The notes beneath the pieces are model-generated. The model had not been told where the DNA came from. It saw nothing but the letters and a program-made list of their open reading frames with translations, and did not search any database. Below are positions 32,269 through 40,857 of a stretch of DNA of 64,000 bases, piece by piece. The stretch spans positions 1,241,501 to 1,305,500 of the forward strand of contig NZ_CP146609.1 of assembly GCF_037094465.1 (NCBI RefSeq), read 5' to 3'. The stretch is from Pseudodesulfovibrio sp. 5S69 (GTDB lineage: Bacteria > Desulfobacterota > Desulfovibrionia > Desulfovibrionales > Desulfovibrionaceae). Both the position numbers and the translations under genes were made by a program. Numbering within the stretch: the stretch's first letter is position 1; the number at the start of each line of letters is the position of its first letter.

Positions 32269-34374
32269 TTAGCTGTCCGGGGTGGTCTCCCTCTCCTCGG
32301 CCAGGAACGGCTCGTCCCGGTCGTAGCAGACCAGCCCGCAGCGCAGGCAGCGGTCGGCTTCGGCCAGGGCCTGTTGTTCGTCGAGCGGGCCCTCCACCTC
32401 GTTGAAGGTGCAGTTGCGCTCCTCGCCGTGGCACAGGTGGGGCAGAACCGCCCGCTTCTTGCGCTCCACGGAATCTATTTCTTTGAACAATGTGTACGGG
32501 ATCATGCCCTTTTGCGTGGTCTCCGGGACCGGGATGGCCGCTTCGGTCATGTAGTAGTGGATGGACCGGGCCGCCTTGCGGCCGTCGCCGATGGCCGAGA
32601 TGACCAGGTCCGGGCCGGTATACACGTCGCCCGCGGTGAACACGCCGGGGATGGCGGTCTCGAAGGTGTCCGGGTCGGCCACGATGGTCTGCCACCTGGT
32701 CGTCTCCAGCGGGCAGGTCCCTTCCTCGTTGTCGTCGTACAGGCAGCCGAGGTCGGGCTTCTGGCCGATGGCCGGGATGATCAGGGTGGCCTCCATGCGC
32801 TGCTCGGAGCCCTCCTTCTTGACCGGGCGGCGGCGTCCGGACTCGTCCGGCTCGCCCAACTCCATCTCGTAGTATTCCAAGTGGGTGGCCTTCCCGTTCT
32901 CGTCGCCTATGACCCTCGCCGGGGCGGCCAGGAACTTGAACTGGACGCCCTCGTCCTCGGCCCCGACGATCTCTTCCACGTCGGCGGGCATCTCGTTGCG
33001 CGTGCGCCGGTACATGAGCGTCACGTCCGCGCCGAGCCGCACGCAGGTCCGGGCCGCGTCGATAGCGGTATTGCCGCCGCCGACCACGATGACCTTGTTG
33101 CCGGTCTCGGGCTTCTGGCCCAGGGCGTGGGCGGTCAGGAATTCGATGCCGCCCATGACCCCGTCCAGGTCCTCGCCCTCGGCGTACATGCCGGACGCCT
33201 GCCAGGCGCCGATGCCGATGAAGACCGCGTCGAAGCCGTCGGCCCTGAGGGACTCCAGGGTGAAGTCGCGGCCGAACCTGGTGTTCAACTTCGCCTCGAC
33301 GCCGAGGTCCAGGATGCCCTGGATCTCCCAGTCCAGGTCGGCCTTGGGCAGCCGGTACTCCGGGATGCCGTAGCGGGTCTGGCCGCCGAGCGCGGGCATG
33401 GCGTCGAAGATGGTCGGGCTGTGGCCCAGGCGGCGCAGGAAATAGGCGCAGGACAGCCCGGCCGGGCCGCCGCCGATGACGGCCACGCGCTTGCCGGTGT
33501 CCGCGGCGCAGGGCACGGGCAGGTGGACGCCCGAGCGCAGTTCGCGGTCGGCCACGAAGCGTTTGAGCATGTTGATGCCCACGGTCTCGTCCACGTACTG
33601 GCGGCGGCAGACCGTCTCGCACGGGCGGGGGCAGACCCGGCCGCAGGTGACCAGCAGCGGGTTCCGCTCCTTGATGGTCATGACCGCGCCGTCGTAGTCG
33701 CCCGCCTTGATCTGTTCGATGTAGCGCGGGATGTTGATTTGGGCCGGGCACTTCTGGCGGCAGGGGGCCAGGCAGTCCGTGGTCTGGTTGAGATGCAGCA
33801 GCCGCGCGGACATGCCGGACACGCCGATGACCCCGCGCGGGCAGGCGTCCACGCAGTTGCCGCAGGCCTTGCACAGGGTCGAGTCGATGACCGGCAGTCC
33901 TTCCGGGCCCATGTGGATGGCGTCGAAGGGGCAGGCGCGCATGCAGGAGCCGAGTCCCAGGCACCCTTCGGGACAGGACTTGGACCCGCCGTAGAGCAGA
34001 TGGGCGGCCCGGCAGTCGAGCGCCCCCTCGTAGTGGAACAGGTCCGTCGCCCGCAGGCCGCCGGTGCAGTCGCGCACGGCCAGCTCGGGCTCGCGCTGTA
34101 CGACCTCCTGGCCCATGATGGCCGCCACCACGGCGCTGGTCTCGGCGTCGGCCACCAGGCAGACCGAGGCCGGGGCGATGCCCGCCACGATGGCCGTGGC
34201 CGCGCCCGAGCAGCCCGCGTACCCGCAGCCGCCGCAGTTGGCGCCGGGCAGGCTGTTCTCGATCAGCGCGATGCGCGGGTCCTCCTTGACGTACAGGAGC
34301 TTCGAGGCGATGCCCAGGATGGCTGCGGCCAGCAGGCCGATGCCGAACAGAGTCAGTCCCGATGTCAGTATCAT
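32269..34374 (-). CDS. rnfB: RnfB fused to a GltD/NfnB-like NAD(P)H oxidoreductase
   Basis: 701 residues, over twice the length of a normal RnfB. Residues 1-185 are RnfB: a membrane helix (4-26), the CGGCGYAGC cluster motif (47-55), and two ferredoxin-type clusters, CLGLGSCMRACP (138-149) and CKACGNCVDACP (168-179). Residues about 195-690 match the glutamate-synthase-small-subunit family. They show cysteines in CLAPCRQKCP (201-210) and CGRVCPRPCETVC (244-256), an FAD motif GGGPAG (301-306), an NAD(P) motif VGGGNTA (441-447), AGDVYTG (581-587) and a late CLRCGLVC (676-683). The fusion should let RnfB exchange electrons directly with NAD(P)H. Last gene of rnfCDGEAB. Confidence 0.93.
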   Translation of the reverse strand: MILTSGLTLFGIGLLAAAILGIASKLLYVKEDPRIALIENSLPGANCGGCGYAGCSGAATAIVAGIAPASVCLVADAETSAVVAAIMGQEVVQREPELAVRDCTGGLRATDLFHYEGALDCRAAHLLYGGSKSCPEGCLGLGSCMRACPFDAIHMGPEGLPVIDSTLCKACGNCVDACPRGVIGVSGMSARLLHLNQTTDCLAPCRQKCPAQINIPRYIEQIKAGDYDGAVMTIKERNPLLVTCGRVCPRPCETVCRRQYVDETVGINMLKRFVADRELRSGVHLPVPCAADTGKRVAVIGGGPAGLSCAYFLRRLGHSPTIFDAMPALGGQTRYGIPEYRLPKADLDWEIQGILDLGVEAKLNTRFGRDFTLESLRADGFDAVFIGIGAWQASGMYAEGEDLDGVMGGIEFLTAHALGQKPETGNKVIVVGGGNTAIDAARTCVRLGADVTLMYRRTRNEMPADVEEIVGAEDEGVQFKFLAAPARVIGDENGKATHLEYYEMELGEPDESGRRRPVKKEGSEQRMEATLIIPAIGQKPDLGCLYDDNEEGTCPLETTRWQTIVADPDTFETAIPGVFTAGDVYTGPDLVISAIGDGRKAARSIHYYMTEAAIPVPETTQKGMIPYTLFKEIDSVERKKRAVLPHLCHGEERNCTFNEVEGPLDEQQALAEADRCLRCGLVCYDRDEPFLAEERETTPDS

Positions 34375-34404
34375 GATGTCGTCCCGTTCTGCGTTTTTAA
34401 TCCG

Positions 34405-34980
34405 TTAAATCATTCCCTTGAAGGCGAAAAAGGCGAGAGACATGAGTCCGGCCATGATCAGCCCGATGGGCGTGCCGCGCATGGCGATGGGCAGCCGCCG
34501 GACCGCCAGCTTCTCGCGGATGCCGGCCAGCAGGACCAGGGCGAGCATGAAGCCCAACCCCGAGGCGAAGGAGAACAGGACCGTCTTGACGAAGCCGAAC
34601 TCCTCGCGCTGGCAGATGAGCGCGATGCCCATGACCGCGCAGTTGGTGGTGATCAGCGGCAGGAAAATGCCCAGCGATTTGTACAGGGGCGGGACCATCT
34701 TCTTGAGGAACATCTCCACGAATTGGACCAGTGCCGCGATGACCAGGATGAAGGCGAGCGTCTGGAGGAAGTCCAGGCCGAAGGGGGCCAGGACGTACTC
34801 CTGGACCAGCCAGGTGAAGGCCGCGGCCAGGGTGGCCACGAAGACCACGGCCGCGCCCATGCCCAGCGCCACGCCCGTGTCCTTGGACGTGCCGATGAAC
34901 GGACAGTTGCCCAGGTATTGGGCCAGGACGATGTTGTTGACGAACATCGCCCCGATGAAGAGAAGGAAGTATTCCTGCAT
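34405..34980 (-). CDS. rnfA: RnfA, membrane subunit of the Rnf complex
   Basis: 191 residues with six hydrophobic segments. It has the family stretch NNIVLAQYLGNCPFIG (residues 15-30) and the TTNCAVMGIALICQREEF region, each holding a conserved cysteine of the membrane-embedded 2Fe-2S site shared with RnfE. Part of the ion-pumping ferredoxin:NAD or quinone oxidoreductase. It is 18 bases after rnfE. Confidence 0.95.
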   Translation of the reverse strand: MQEYFLLFIGAMFVNNIVLAQYLGNCPFIGTSKDTGVALGMGAAVVFVATLAAAFTWLVQEYVLAPFGLDFLQTLAFILVIAALVQFVEMFLKKMVPPLYKSLGIFLPLITTNCAVMGIALICQREEFGFVKTVLFSFASGLGFMLALVLLAGIREKLAVRRLPIAMRGTPIGLIMAGLMSLAFFAFKGMI

Positions 34981-34998
34981 GATCGTTTCCTTACAGAA

Positions 34999-35676
34999 TT
35001 AGCAGTTTTTGTGGCCGCAGCCGCCGCATGCGCCGCAGTCGTGGGTCGGGCCCTGGACCGCGGCCAGCCCCTTGCGTTTGCGCCGTACGTTCTCGACAAA
35101 GGTCATGATGCACAGCAGCACGCCGAGCGACACGAAGGCCCCAGGCGCCTTGACCATGATGCCGATGGGCTGGAACCCTTCCCAAGCCACGTGGAACCCG
35201 AAGACCATGCCCGTGCCGAGCAGCTCGCGCAGGGCGCCCAGGAAGGTCAGGGACATGGTGAAGCCGAGCCCCATGCCCAACCCGTCGGCCAAGGACGGCA
35301 GCGGCGGGTTCTTGGAGGCGAAGGCCTCGGCCCGGCCCAGGATGATGCAGTTGACCACGATCAGCGGCACGAAGATGCCCAGCCGCTGGTAGAGCGGGTA
35401 GGCGAAGGCCTGCATGAGCAGCTCCACGGCCACCACCAGCGAGGCGGCGACCACGATGAAGCAGGCGATGCGCACCTTGGCCGGGATGATCTTGCGCAGC
35501 AGGGAGATCATCAGGTTGGACAGGGCCAGGACGAAGACGACCGCCACGCCCATGCCGAGTCCGTTGTCGGCCGTGTTGGTTACGGCCAGTGTCGGGCACA
35601 ACCCCAGGACCAGCTTGAACGGAGGCAGGTCGGTCCACAGTCCTTTGGAGAATTCCTTCCACAATCTGCTGTTCAT
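34999..35676 (-). CDS. rnfE: RnfE, membrane subunit of the Rnf complex
   Basis: 225 residues from the ATG at 35676, which has GGAG six bases upstream; an ATG four codons earlier has no ribosome site. Six membrane segments, LGLCPTLAVTNTADNGLGMG (cluster Cys) and VPLIVVNCIILGRAEAFA are family marks. The C-terminus ends in a Cys/Gly/His-rich tail, HDCGACGGCGHKNC, which is an addition that may bind a metal. Confidence 0.94.
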   Translation of the reverse strand: MNSRLWKEFSKGLWTDLPPFKLVLGLCPTLAVTNTADNGLGMGVAVVFVLALSNLMISLLRKIIPAKVRIACFIVVAASLVVAVELLMQAFAYPLYQRLGIFVPLIVVNCIILGRAEAFASKNPPLPSLADGLGMGLGFTMSLTFLGALRELLGTGMVFGFHVAWEGFQPIGIMVKAPGAFVSLGVLLCIMTFVENVRRKRKGLAAVQGPTHDCGACGGCGHKNC

Positions 35677-35701
35677 TGTCGGCTCCATACGGTGCGGCGG
35701 A

Positions 35702-36277
35702 TCAGGACCAGCCGCCGGCGAGTTTGCCTTTCAGGGCGTTGAAAATGGCGATGGCCCGGCGTACCGCGCTGACCGTGCCGGTGGACGAGATGGTCGCCCC
35801 GGCCACGGCCTCGATGTCGCCGCCGTTCTTCTTCAGTTCCATGGATTCGAGCGGGTGGCCCTTGAACTGGGTGGTGTAGCCGTGCTCGGCCACGCGCGCG
35901 CCCACGCCGGGCGTCTCCTTCAGGGTGGTGATGCCGATGCCGGTCAGGTGCATGGCCTGCACGTCGAAGCCGACCATGACGCCTATGTCGCCGCCGTAGC
36001 CCTTGCCCGAGGTCTCGAAGGCCACGCCGGTGAGCTTGCCGTCCTTGAGGGCCGGGAACACGGTCACAGTCCGGCCGTCCACGTCGAATTTCCTGCGGTC
36101 CTTGATGGGGTTGTTGTCGTAGCCGCTTAAGACCGACTCGATGGCCGGGGCCTGCACGTAGGTCAGGACCTGCTCCTCGATGATCGGGGCCGTGACCTCT
36201 TTCAGCGCGGCCAGGGTGATGCCCGCGATGCCGCAGATGAGCGACAGGACGAGCATCATTTTCATCATTTCCTTCAT
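35702..36277 (-). CDS. rnfG: RnfG, covalent-FMN subunit of the Rnf complex
   Basis: 191 residues, one N-terminal membrane helix (about 8-27) and a periplasmic FMN-binding domain. The flavinylation motif is AGAT (159-162) with Thr162 as the expected FMN-phosphothreonine, preceded by Asp154. FMN attachment would need an ApbE transferase; the nearest one here is the MFS-ApbE fusion at 50.6-52.8 kb. AAGGAGG lies ahead of the start, and rnfD ends 3 bases before it. Confidence 0.93.
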   Translation of the reverse strand: MKEMMKMMLVLSLICGIAGITLAALKEVTAPIIEEQVLTYVQAPAIESVLSGYDNNPIKDRRKFDVDGRTVTVFPALKDGKLTGVAFETSGKGYGGDIGVMVGFDVQAMHLTGIGITTLKETPGVGARVAEHGYTTQFKGHPLESMELKKNGGDIEAVAGATISSTGTVSAVRRAIAIFNALKGKLAGGWS

Positions 36278-36280
36278 GGC

Positions 36281-37231
36281 CTACCTCCTTCCGAACGGCT
36301 TGGGCCGGATGCGTTCGAGCACCGGGGTGAACAGGTTGGCCAGCAGGATGGCGAAGGGCACGCCGTCCGCGTAGGCGCCGTAGACGCGGATGATGATGAC
36401 CAGCGCTCCGATCAACAGGCCGAAGAGCAGCATGGGGGCCTGCCGGTTGGGGCTGGACGGCCCGTCCGTGGCCAGGAAGAAGGCCCCGAACAGGGTCGAC
36501 CCGGTCAGCAGGTGGAAGGCCGGTGAGGCGTAGATGGACGGGTCGAGCCAGTGGAACAGGAAGGCGGTCAGGGCCACGCCGCCGATGACGCCCATCGGGA
36601 TGATGGACGAGATGTGCTTGCGCATGACCAGGAGCATGCCGCCCAGGAGCACGCCCGCGATCTGGACCGCGCCCAGGCCGCCGAGCTGCTTGCCCAGGAA
36701 GAGCTGCCGGGTGTCGGTGATCTGGACCGCGTCCAGGCCGAAGTCCTTGAGCTGGGCCAGGGGGTAGGTCAGGTCCGTGGCCAGCATGGAGGCGTTCGCG
36801 TCCATGTAGGCGGGCCAGGAGATGCGGCAGATGGCCCAGCCGATGAGCGGGGCGCAGAACGGGCTGCCGCCCAGGGGGCCGAAGACCATCTTGCCGAGCA
36901 CGATGGAGGCCGCGCTGCCGAAGGCGACCAGCCACCAGGGGGCCGACGCCGGAAGCAGGAAGGCGAAGGACAGCCCCACGGTAAAGGCATGGAGGTCGTG
37001 GACGTCGGTCTCCCGGTCCATGAAGTAGTCGCAGGCCATCTCGGCCAGCACGGCGGCGGCCATGGACAGGGCCATGACCCGCACGGCGGGCATGCCGAAG
37101 GTCATGGCCGCCATGACCGCGGCGGGCAGCATGGCCATCAGTATCATCAGCATCCGGTCCCGCACGGTGGTGCCGCAGTGGCGGTGGGGCGGGACCGAGA
37201 CGGTCAGGGCAAAGGGGTTGAGGGGCTTCAC
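36281..37231 (-). CDS. rnfD: RnfD, membrane subunit of the Rnf complex
   Basis: 316 residues from a GTG at 37231 that overlaps the rnfC stop (GTGA) with GGGAGG upstream; a longer frame is the shadow of rnfC. About nine membrane segments. Family marks are GKMVFGPLGGSPFCAPLIGW and LTGSTLFGAFFLATDGPSSP. The usual S/T-G-A-T flavinylation motif after DAV is not present: the sequence reads DAVQITDTRQ. RnfD may therefore lack covalent FMN or carry it at another threonine. Confidence 0.92.
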   Translation of the reverse strand: MKPLNPFALTVSVPPHRHCGTTVRDRMLMILMAMLPAAVMAAMTFGMPAVRVMALSMAAAVLAEMACDYFMDRETDVHDLHAFTVGLSFAFLLPASAPWWLVAFGSAASIVLGKMVFGPLGGSPFCAPLIGWAICRISWPAYMDANASMLATDLTYPLAQLKDFGLDAVQITDTRQLFLGKQLGGLGAVQIAGVLLGGMLLVMRKHISSIIPMGVIGGVALTAFLFHWLDPSIYASPAFHLLTGSTLFGAFFLATDGPSSPNRQAPMLLFGLLIGALVIIIRVYGAYADGVPFAILLANLFTPVLERIRPKPFGRR

Positions 37232-38334
37232 GGCAGGGTTTCCTCCCCGGACTGGGCTTTGGCCTTCGCCAATTCGCGTTTGGCGAGCCGGATGTATTGG
37301 AGCATGGGGCGGCGGGCGATGCAGAAGAAGCCGCACAGGCCGCATTCGAAACAGGCATCCACGGCCTCGGCCTCGGCCTTGGCGTACTGGCCGAACTCGG
37401 CGTAGCTGGTGATCATGGCCGGATCGAGGCGGGCCGGGCAGCGGCGTACGCACTCGCCGCAGCCCACGCAGGCCGAGTCCACGGCCACCGGGGCCGGGTT
37501 GCGTACCAGGCTGACGGCCGTGGTCGCGCGGTCCACGCCCTGGCCGGGCGAAGCCGCGGCCGTGCCCCGGAGTACGCCGCCCAGGACGATGCGGTCGCCG
37601 TCGCGCAGCGTCTCGCCGTCGTTGGTCAGGATCTCGCCCACCGGGGTGCCCAGGGTGATCAGCCGGGCGGAGTTGCCCACCGTGACCATGGTCTCCATGA
37701 CCGGCAGGCCGGTGTCCATGACCAGCCCGGCGTGGAAGACCGTCTCCAGGCCGACCACCAGAGTGTTGTCCGGCATCTCGATGCCGGTCACGGCCCTGGC
37801 CACCAGCGGATCGAGGGGCTGGGGATACTGGTCGGAAAGGACCTTGACCTCCGCGCCCGGCAGGCTTTCGCGCACGCCCCCGGCCACGGCCAGGACCACG
37901 TCCACGGGCACGAACCCCCGGATCAGGGCCTCGGCCCCGGCCTTCAGGATGTCGAGCTTCTCGGCCATGAGGGTCCGGCGGGAGAGCAGGCCGGGTTCCT
38001 CGTCCATGGCGTTGATGATCAGGGTGTCCACCTGGTCGCAGGCCGGGACGTCGGCCCCGAGTCCGCGCAGGCCGGCGAGGAGCTCCGGGCCGCTCAGGCC
38101 GTCCAGGACCTCGGGCACCACGGTTTCGCCCTCCTCGTCGGGGGCGATGCGGATGCGGTACGGGTCCACGTGCTCTACGGTCCCGGCGCACGGGGCGTGG
38201 ATGTCGCCCCGGCCCGGCCTGGTGGCGGTGGCAATGCGCTCGCCGCGTTTGACCGCCCGGCCGCAGGTGACCAGCGGGCAGTGCCGGGTCAGGTTCATCT
38301 CCACCACGGCGGAGGGTATCTCTTGGTTTGTCAT
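37228..38334 (-). CDS. rnfC: RnfC, short form lacking the nucleotide motif
   Basis: 368 residues. The barrel-sandwich N-terminus (HAPCAGTVEHVD), the SLBB-like domain (LGTPVGEILTNDGE) and a two-cluster ferredoxin end (CVGCGECVRRCP and CFECGLCGFFC) are all present. The complex-I-like glycine-rich FMN/NADH motif (usually GLGGAGFPTHVK) is degenerate: here the sequence goes GLRGLGADVPACDQVDTLIIN. The N-terminal GGxHPP segment is also missing. NADH may thus enter elsewhere, most simply at the RnfB fusion. First rnf gene after the cytochrome. Confidence 0.9.
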   Translation of the reverse strand: MTNQEIPSAVVEMNLTRHCPLVTCGRAVKRGERIATATRPGRGDIHAPCAGTVEHVDPYRIRIAPDEEGETVVPEVLDGLSGPELLAGLRGLGADVPACDQVDTLIINAMDEEPGLLSRRTLMAEKLDILKAGAEALIRGFVPVDVVLAVAGGVRESLPGAEVKVLSDQYPQPLDPLVARAVTGIEMPDNTLVVGLETVFHAGLVMDTGLPVMETMVTVGNSARLITLGTPVGEILTNDGETLRDGDRIVLGGVLRGTAAASPGQGVDRATTAVSLVRNPAPVAVDSACVGCGECVRRCPARLDPAMITSYAEFGQYAKAEAEAVDACFECGLCGFFCIARRPMLQYIRLAKRELAKAKAQSGEETLP

Positions 38335-38341
38335 GTTCCGT

Positions 38342-39106
38342 CTACCTGCTGATGTGGCATTGGTTGCAGTGGTCCGGGCCGTAGGGGCCCGCGCCCATTT
38401 CCTCGTGGCAGGACATGCACTGGTCGTGGAAGGCGTTCATGCGCGGCAGGACCAACTCCCTGGTCTCGGCGTCGTGGCACTGGTTGCAGGCCGAGAAGTC
38501 GCCGTCGTAGTCGGTCATGTCCTTCTGGATGTGGCAGGACTTGCAACTGGACAGCCCCTTGTCGAACATGTCCTCGTGGCATTGGCCGCAGCTCTGGTGC
38601 CCGGCCTCGCGCATGGACAGCAGCTTGTCCGTGCTCTTTTCCGCATGGCAGTTGGTGCATTTCTGCGGCTCGGGTTCGATCTCCTTGCCGTGGTGGCAGT
38701 CGGAGCAATCCGAGGCGTATTCGGTGTGGGCCTCGTGGTCGAAGTTGAGCTTGTCGTATTCCACATGGTGGCAGCGCACGCAGTAGGATTCGTTGGGGAA
38801 GGAATTCATGTGGTTGTCCACGAAATTTTCGTCGAACTTGTTCGGGTGGCAGGAGCCGCAGGCCAGGGCGCCGTCCTCGGGAGAGACGATGGGCTGGGCC
38901 TTGTCGTGGTGGCAGCGGGAGCATTCGATCCCGTAGTCCCGGTGATGGACCAGGTGGGAGAAGACGACCTTGCCCCCGTTGTTCTCAAACAGGATGCGCA
39001 CGGGCATCGGCTGCGACTGGCCAGAGCGGACGTACCCGACGATGGCCACCGCCAGGAGTACGATGGTCGCCGCAATGACCGGAAATATCTTCGATTTTGA
39101 ACGCAT
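38342..39106 (-). CDS. decahaem c-type cytochrome of the Rnf operon
   Basis: 254 residues with an N-terminal signal anchor (about 7-26) and ten CXXCH haem sites: CSRCH, CGSCH, CVRCH, CSDCH, CTNCH, CGQCH, CKSCH, CNQCH, CMSCH and CNQCH. It is periplasmic and belongs to the class III/multihaem group. It is 7 bases before rnfC, as in Desulfovibrio and some methanogens where a multihaem cytochrome is tied to Rnf. It probably connects Rnf (through RnfG) with the periplasmic cytochrome pool. Confidence 0.95.
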   Translation of the reverse strand: MRSKSKIFPVIAATIVLLAVAIVGYVRSGQSQPMPVRILFENNGGKVVFSHLVHHRDYGIECSRCHHDKAQPIVSPEDGALACGSCHPNKFDENFVDNHMNSFPNESYCVRCHHVEYDKLNFDHEAHTEYASDCSDCHHGKEIEPEPQKCTNCHAEKSTDKLLSMREAGHQSCGQCHEDMFDKGLSSCKSCHIQKDMTDYDGDFSACNQCHDAETRELVLPRMNAFHDQCMSCHEEMGAGPYGPDHCNQCHISR

Positions 39107-39172
39107 CTTTCCTCTCCGCCGTTGGTGGGACGGCAGCTCCGGGTGGATTACAGGTGGATGATGTACGGCAAT

Positions 39173-39198
39173 CTGCGGGCGGCCGGAGCCGCCCGCAG
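39173..39198 (-). terminator. strong dyad after the dicarboxylate transporter gene
   Basis: CTGCGGGCGGC / GCCGCCCGCAG, eleven pairs, four-base loop, directly after the transporter stop. No T tail; probable terminator or 3'-end stabiliser separating this operon from the cytochrome-rnf operon. Confidence 0.55.
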
Positions 39199-39208
39199 GG
39201 TTGTGTCG

Positions 39209-40750
39209 TTACTTGGGAATGACCGCCCAGCTCGGCACGGAGGTGAGGTCCACGCCCCACAGCACCGGGAGGATGTAGACCACGAAGGCCGTGATCAGGA
39301 TCGTTCCGAATATGTTCAGCCAGACGCCTGCCTTGGCCATCTGCTTGATGGTCACGCATCCGCTGCCGAAGATGACGGCGTTGGGCGGCGTGGCCACCGG
39401 GAGCATGAAGGCGTAGGAGGCCGCGACGCACGCACCCACGATGGTGGCGAACGGGTGCACGCCCATGGCGATGGCCGCCGAGCCCATGATGGGCACGAGC
39501 AGGGTGGCGGTGGCGGTGTTGGAGGTGATCTCCGTCAGGAAGATGGTGATCAGGACGACCGCGCCCACGAAGACCAACATGCTGGTGCCTTCGAGCATGC
39601 CCAGCTGGCTCGCGATGTAGGCGGCCAGGCCGGTCTTGGCGAAGCCGTTGGCGATGGCCAGGCCGCCGCCGAAGAGCAGGATCACGTCCCAGGGAATCTT
39701 CACCGCGGTCTTCCAGTCCAGGAGGAACTCGCCCTTCTTGAAGTTGACGGGGATGGCGAACAGAACCAGGGCACCGAAGATGGCGATGGTAGCGTCGCCG
39801 ATGTACTTGAAGTGGGGCATGATGCTCAGGACGAAGGCGGATTTGGCCAGGAAGCCGCGCGCCAGCCAGAAGGCGGCCATGAAACAGCCCACGATGACGA
39901 TCTTCTTTTCCGGGTTGGACATGGGGCCGAGCTTCTTCACCTCGTCGTCGATGATCTTGGCGCCGCCGGCCAGCTCCAGACCGCCGGTGGGGAACAGGAT
40001 CTTGGTCAGCAGGACCCAGGCGAAGGCCATGGTGATGACGGCGAGCGGGACGCCGAAGAGCATCCACTGGCCGAAGCCGATCTGCACGCCGAACATCTTC
40101 TCGACCATGCCCGCCATGACGGTGTTGGGCGGGGTGCCGATGATGGTGGCCACGCCGCCGATGGACGCGGCGTAAGCGATGCCGAGCATCAGGCCGCGGC
40201 CGAAGTTGAACTCGGGGCCGACATGGACGCTGCACTCGCGCAGGTGGTCGGTGTCATAGCCCGTGGCCTGCTGGATGACGGCCAGGCCGATGGGCACCAT
40301 CATCATGGCCGTGGCGGTGTTGGACACCCACATGGACAGGAAGCCGGTGGCGACCATGAAGCCCATGATCATGCGCGCCGGACTCGTGCCGATGGCCTTG
40401 ATGGTGTACAGGGCCACGCGGCGGTGGAGGTTCCACCTCTCCATGGTCACGGCCAGAAAGAAACCGCCCATAAACAGGTATATCAGGTGGTTGGCGTACG
40501 GAGACGTGGACGCCGAGGATTTCATGACGCCCAACAGGGGGAACAGGGCGATGGGCAGGAGCGAGGTGGCCGGAATGGGGATCGCTTCAGTGATCCACCA
40601 GATGGCCATCAGTGCGGTGACCGCCGCCACGCGCCATGCTTCGAGCTTCATGCCTTCGGGAGCCGGAATGAGCAGCATGGCAATGAAGACGATGGGCCCC
40701 AGGAAGAACCCTACTCGTTTGCCCTTGTTGGAATCAGCCTGATCAGACAT
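39209..40750 (-). CDS. DASS-family (SLC13) anion:sodium symporter, probably for C4-dicarboxylates
   Basis: 513 residues from the ATG at 40750 (GGAG six bases upstream). About twelve to fourteen membrane segments. Both family SNT motifs are present, MWVSNTATAMMMVP and TEITSNTATATLLVP, which form the sodium and carboxylate sites, along with GTPPNTV. Neighbouring genes for fumarate reductase, fumarase and malic enzyme make succinate, fumarate or malate the likely cargo. A strong hairpin (40822-40848) separates it from the malic enzyme gene, so its expression may be lower or partly independent. Confidence 0.92.
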   Translation of the reverse strand: MSDQADSNKGKRVGFFLGPIVFIAMLLIPAPEGMKLEAWRVAAVTALMAIWWITEAIPIPATSLLPIALFPLLGVMKSSASTSPYANHLIYLFMGGFFLAVTMERWNLHRRVALYTIKAIGTSPARMIMGFMVATGFLSMWVSNTATAMMMVPIGLAVIQQATGYDTDHLRECSVHVGPEFNFGRGLMLGIAYAASIGGVATIIGTPPNTVMAGMVEKMFGVQIGFGQWMLFGVPLAVITMAFAWVLLTKILFPTGGLELAGGAKIIDDEVKKLGPMSNPEKKIVIVGCFMAAFWLARGFLAKSAFVLSIMPHFKYIGDATIAIFGALVLFAIPVNFKKGEFLLDWKTAVKIPWDVILLFGGGLAIANGFAKTGLAAYIASQLGMLEGTSMLVFVGAVVLITIFLTEITSNTATATLLVPIMGSAAIAMGVHPFATIVGACVAASYAFMLPVATPPNAVIFGSGCVTIKQMAKAGVWLNIFGTILITAFVVYILPVLWGVDLTSVPSWAVIPK

Positions 40751-40821
40751 TGTACACTCCTCAATTAGTGCGTTTTCACCTCGGAAAGGACCGCAACCCC
40801 AGACGGCGCTGAGGAAAAATG

Positions 40822-40848
40822 CCGGGCGGAGCACCCCGCTCCGCCCGG
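40822..40848 (-). terminator. terminator/attenuator between malic enzyme and transporter genes
   Basis: CCGGGCGGAGC / GCTCCGCCCGG stem; on the minus strand it is followed by CATTTTTCC. Partial read-through would be needed for the transporter to share the upstream promoter. Confidence 0.75.
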
Positions 40849-40857
40849 TACTTATTT

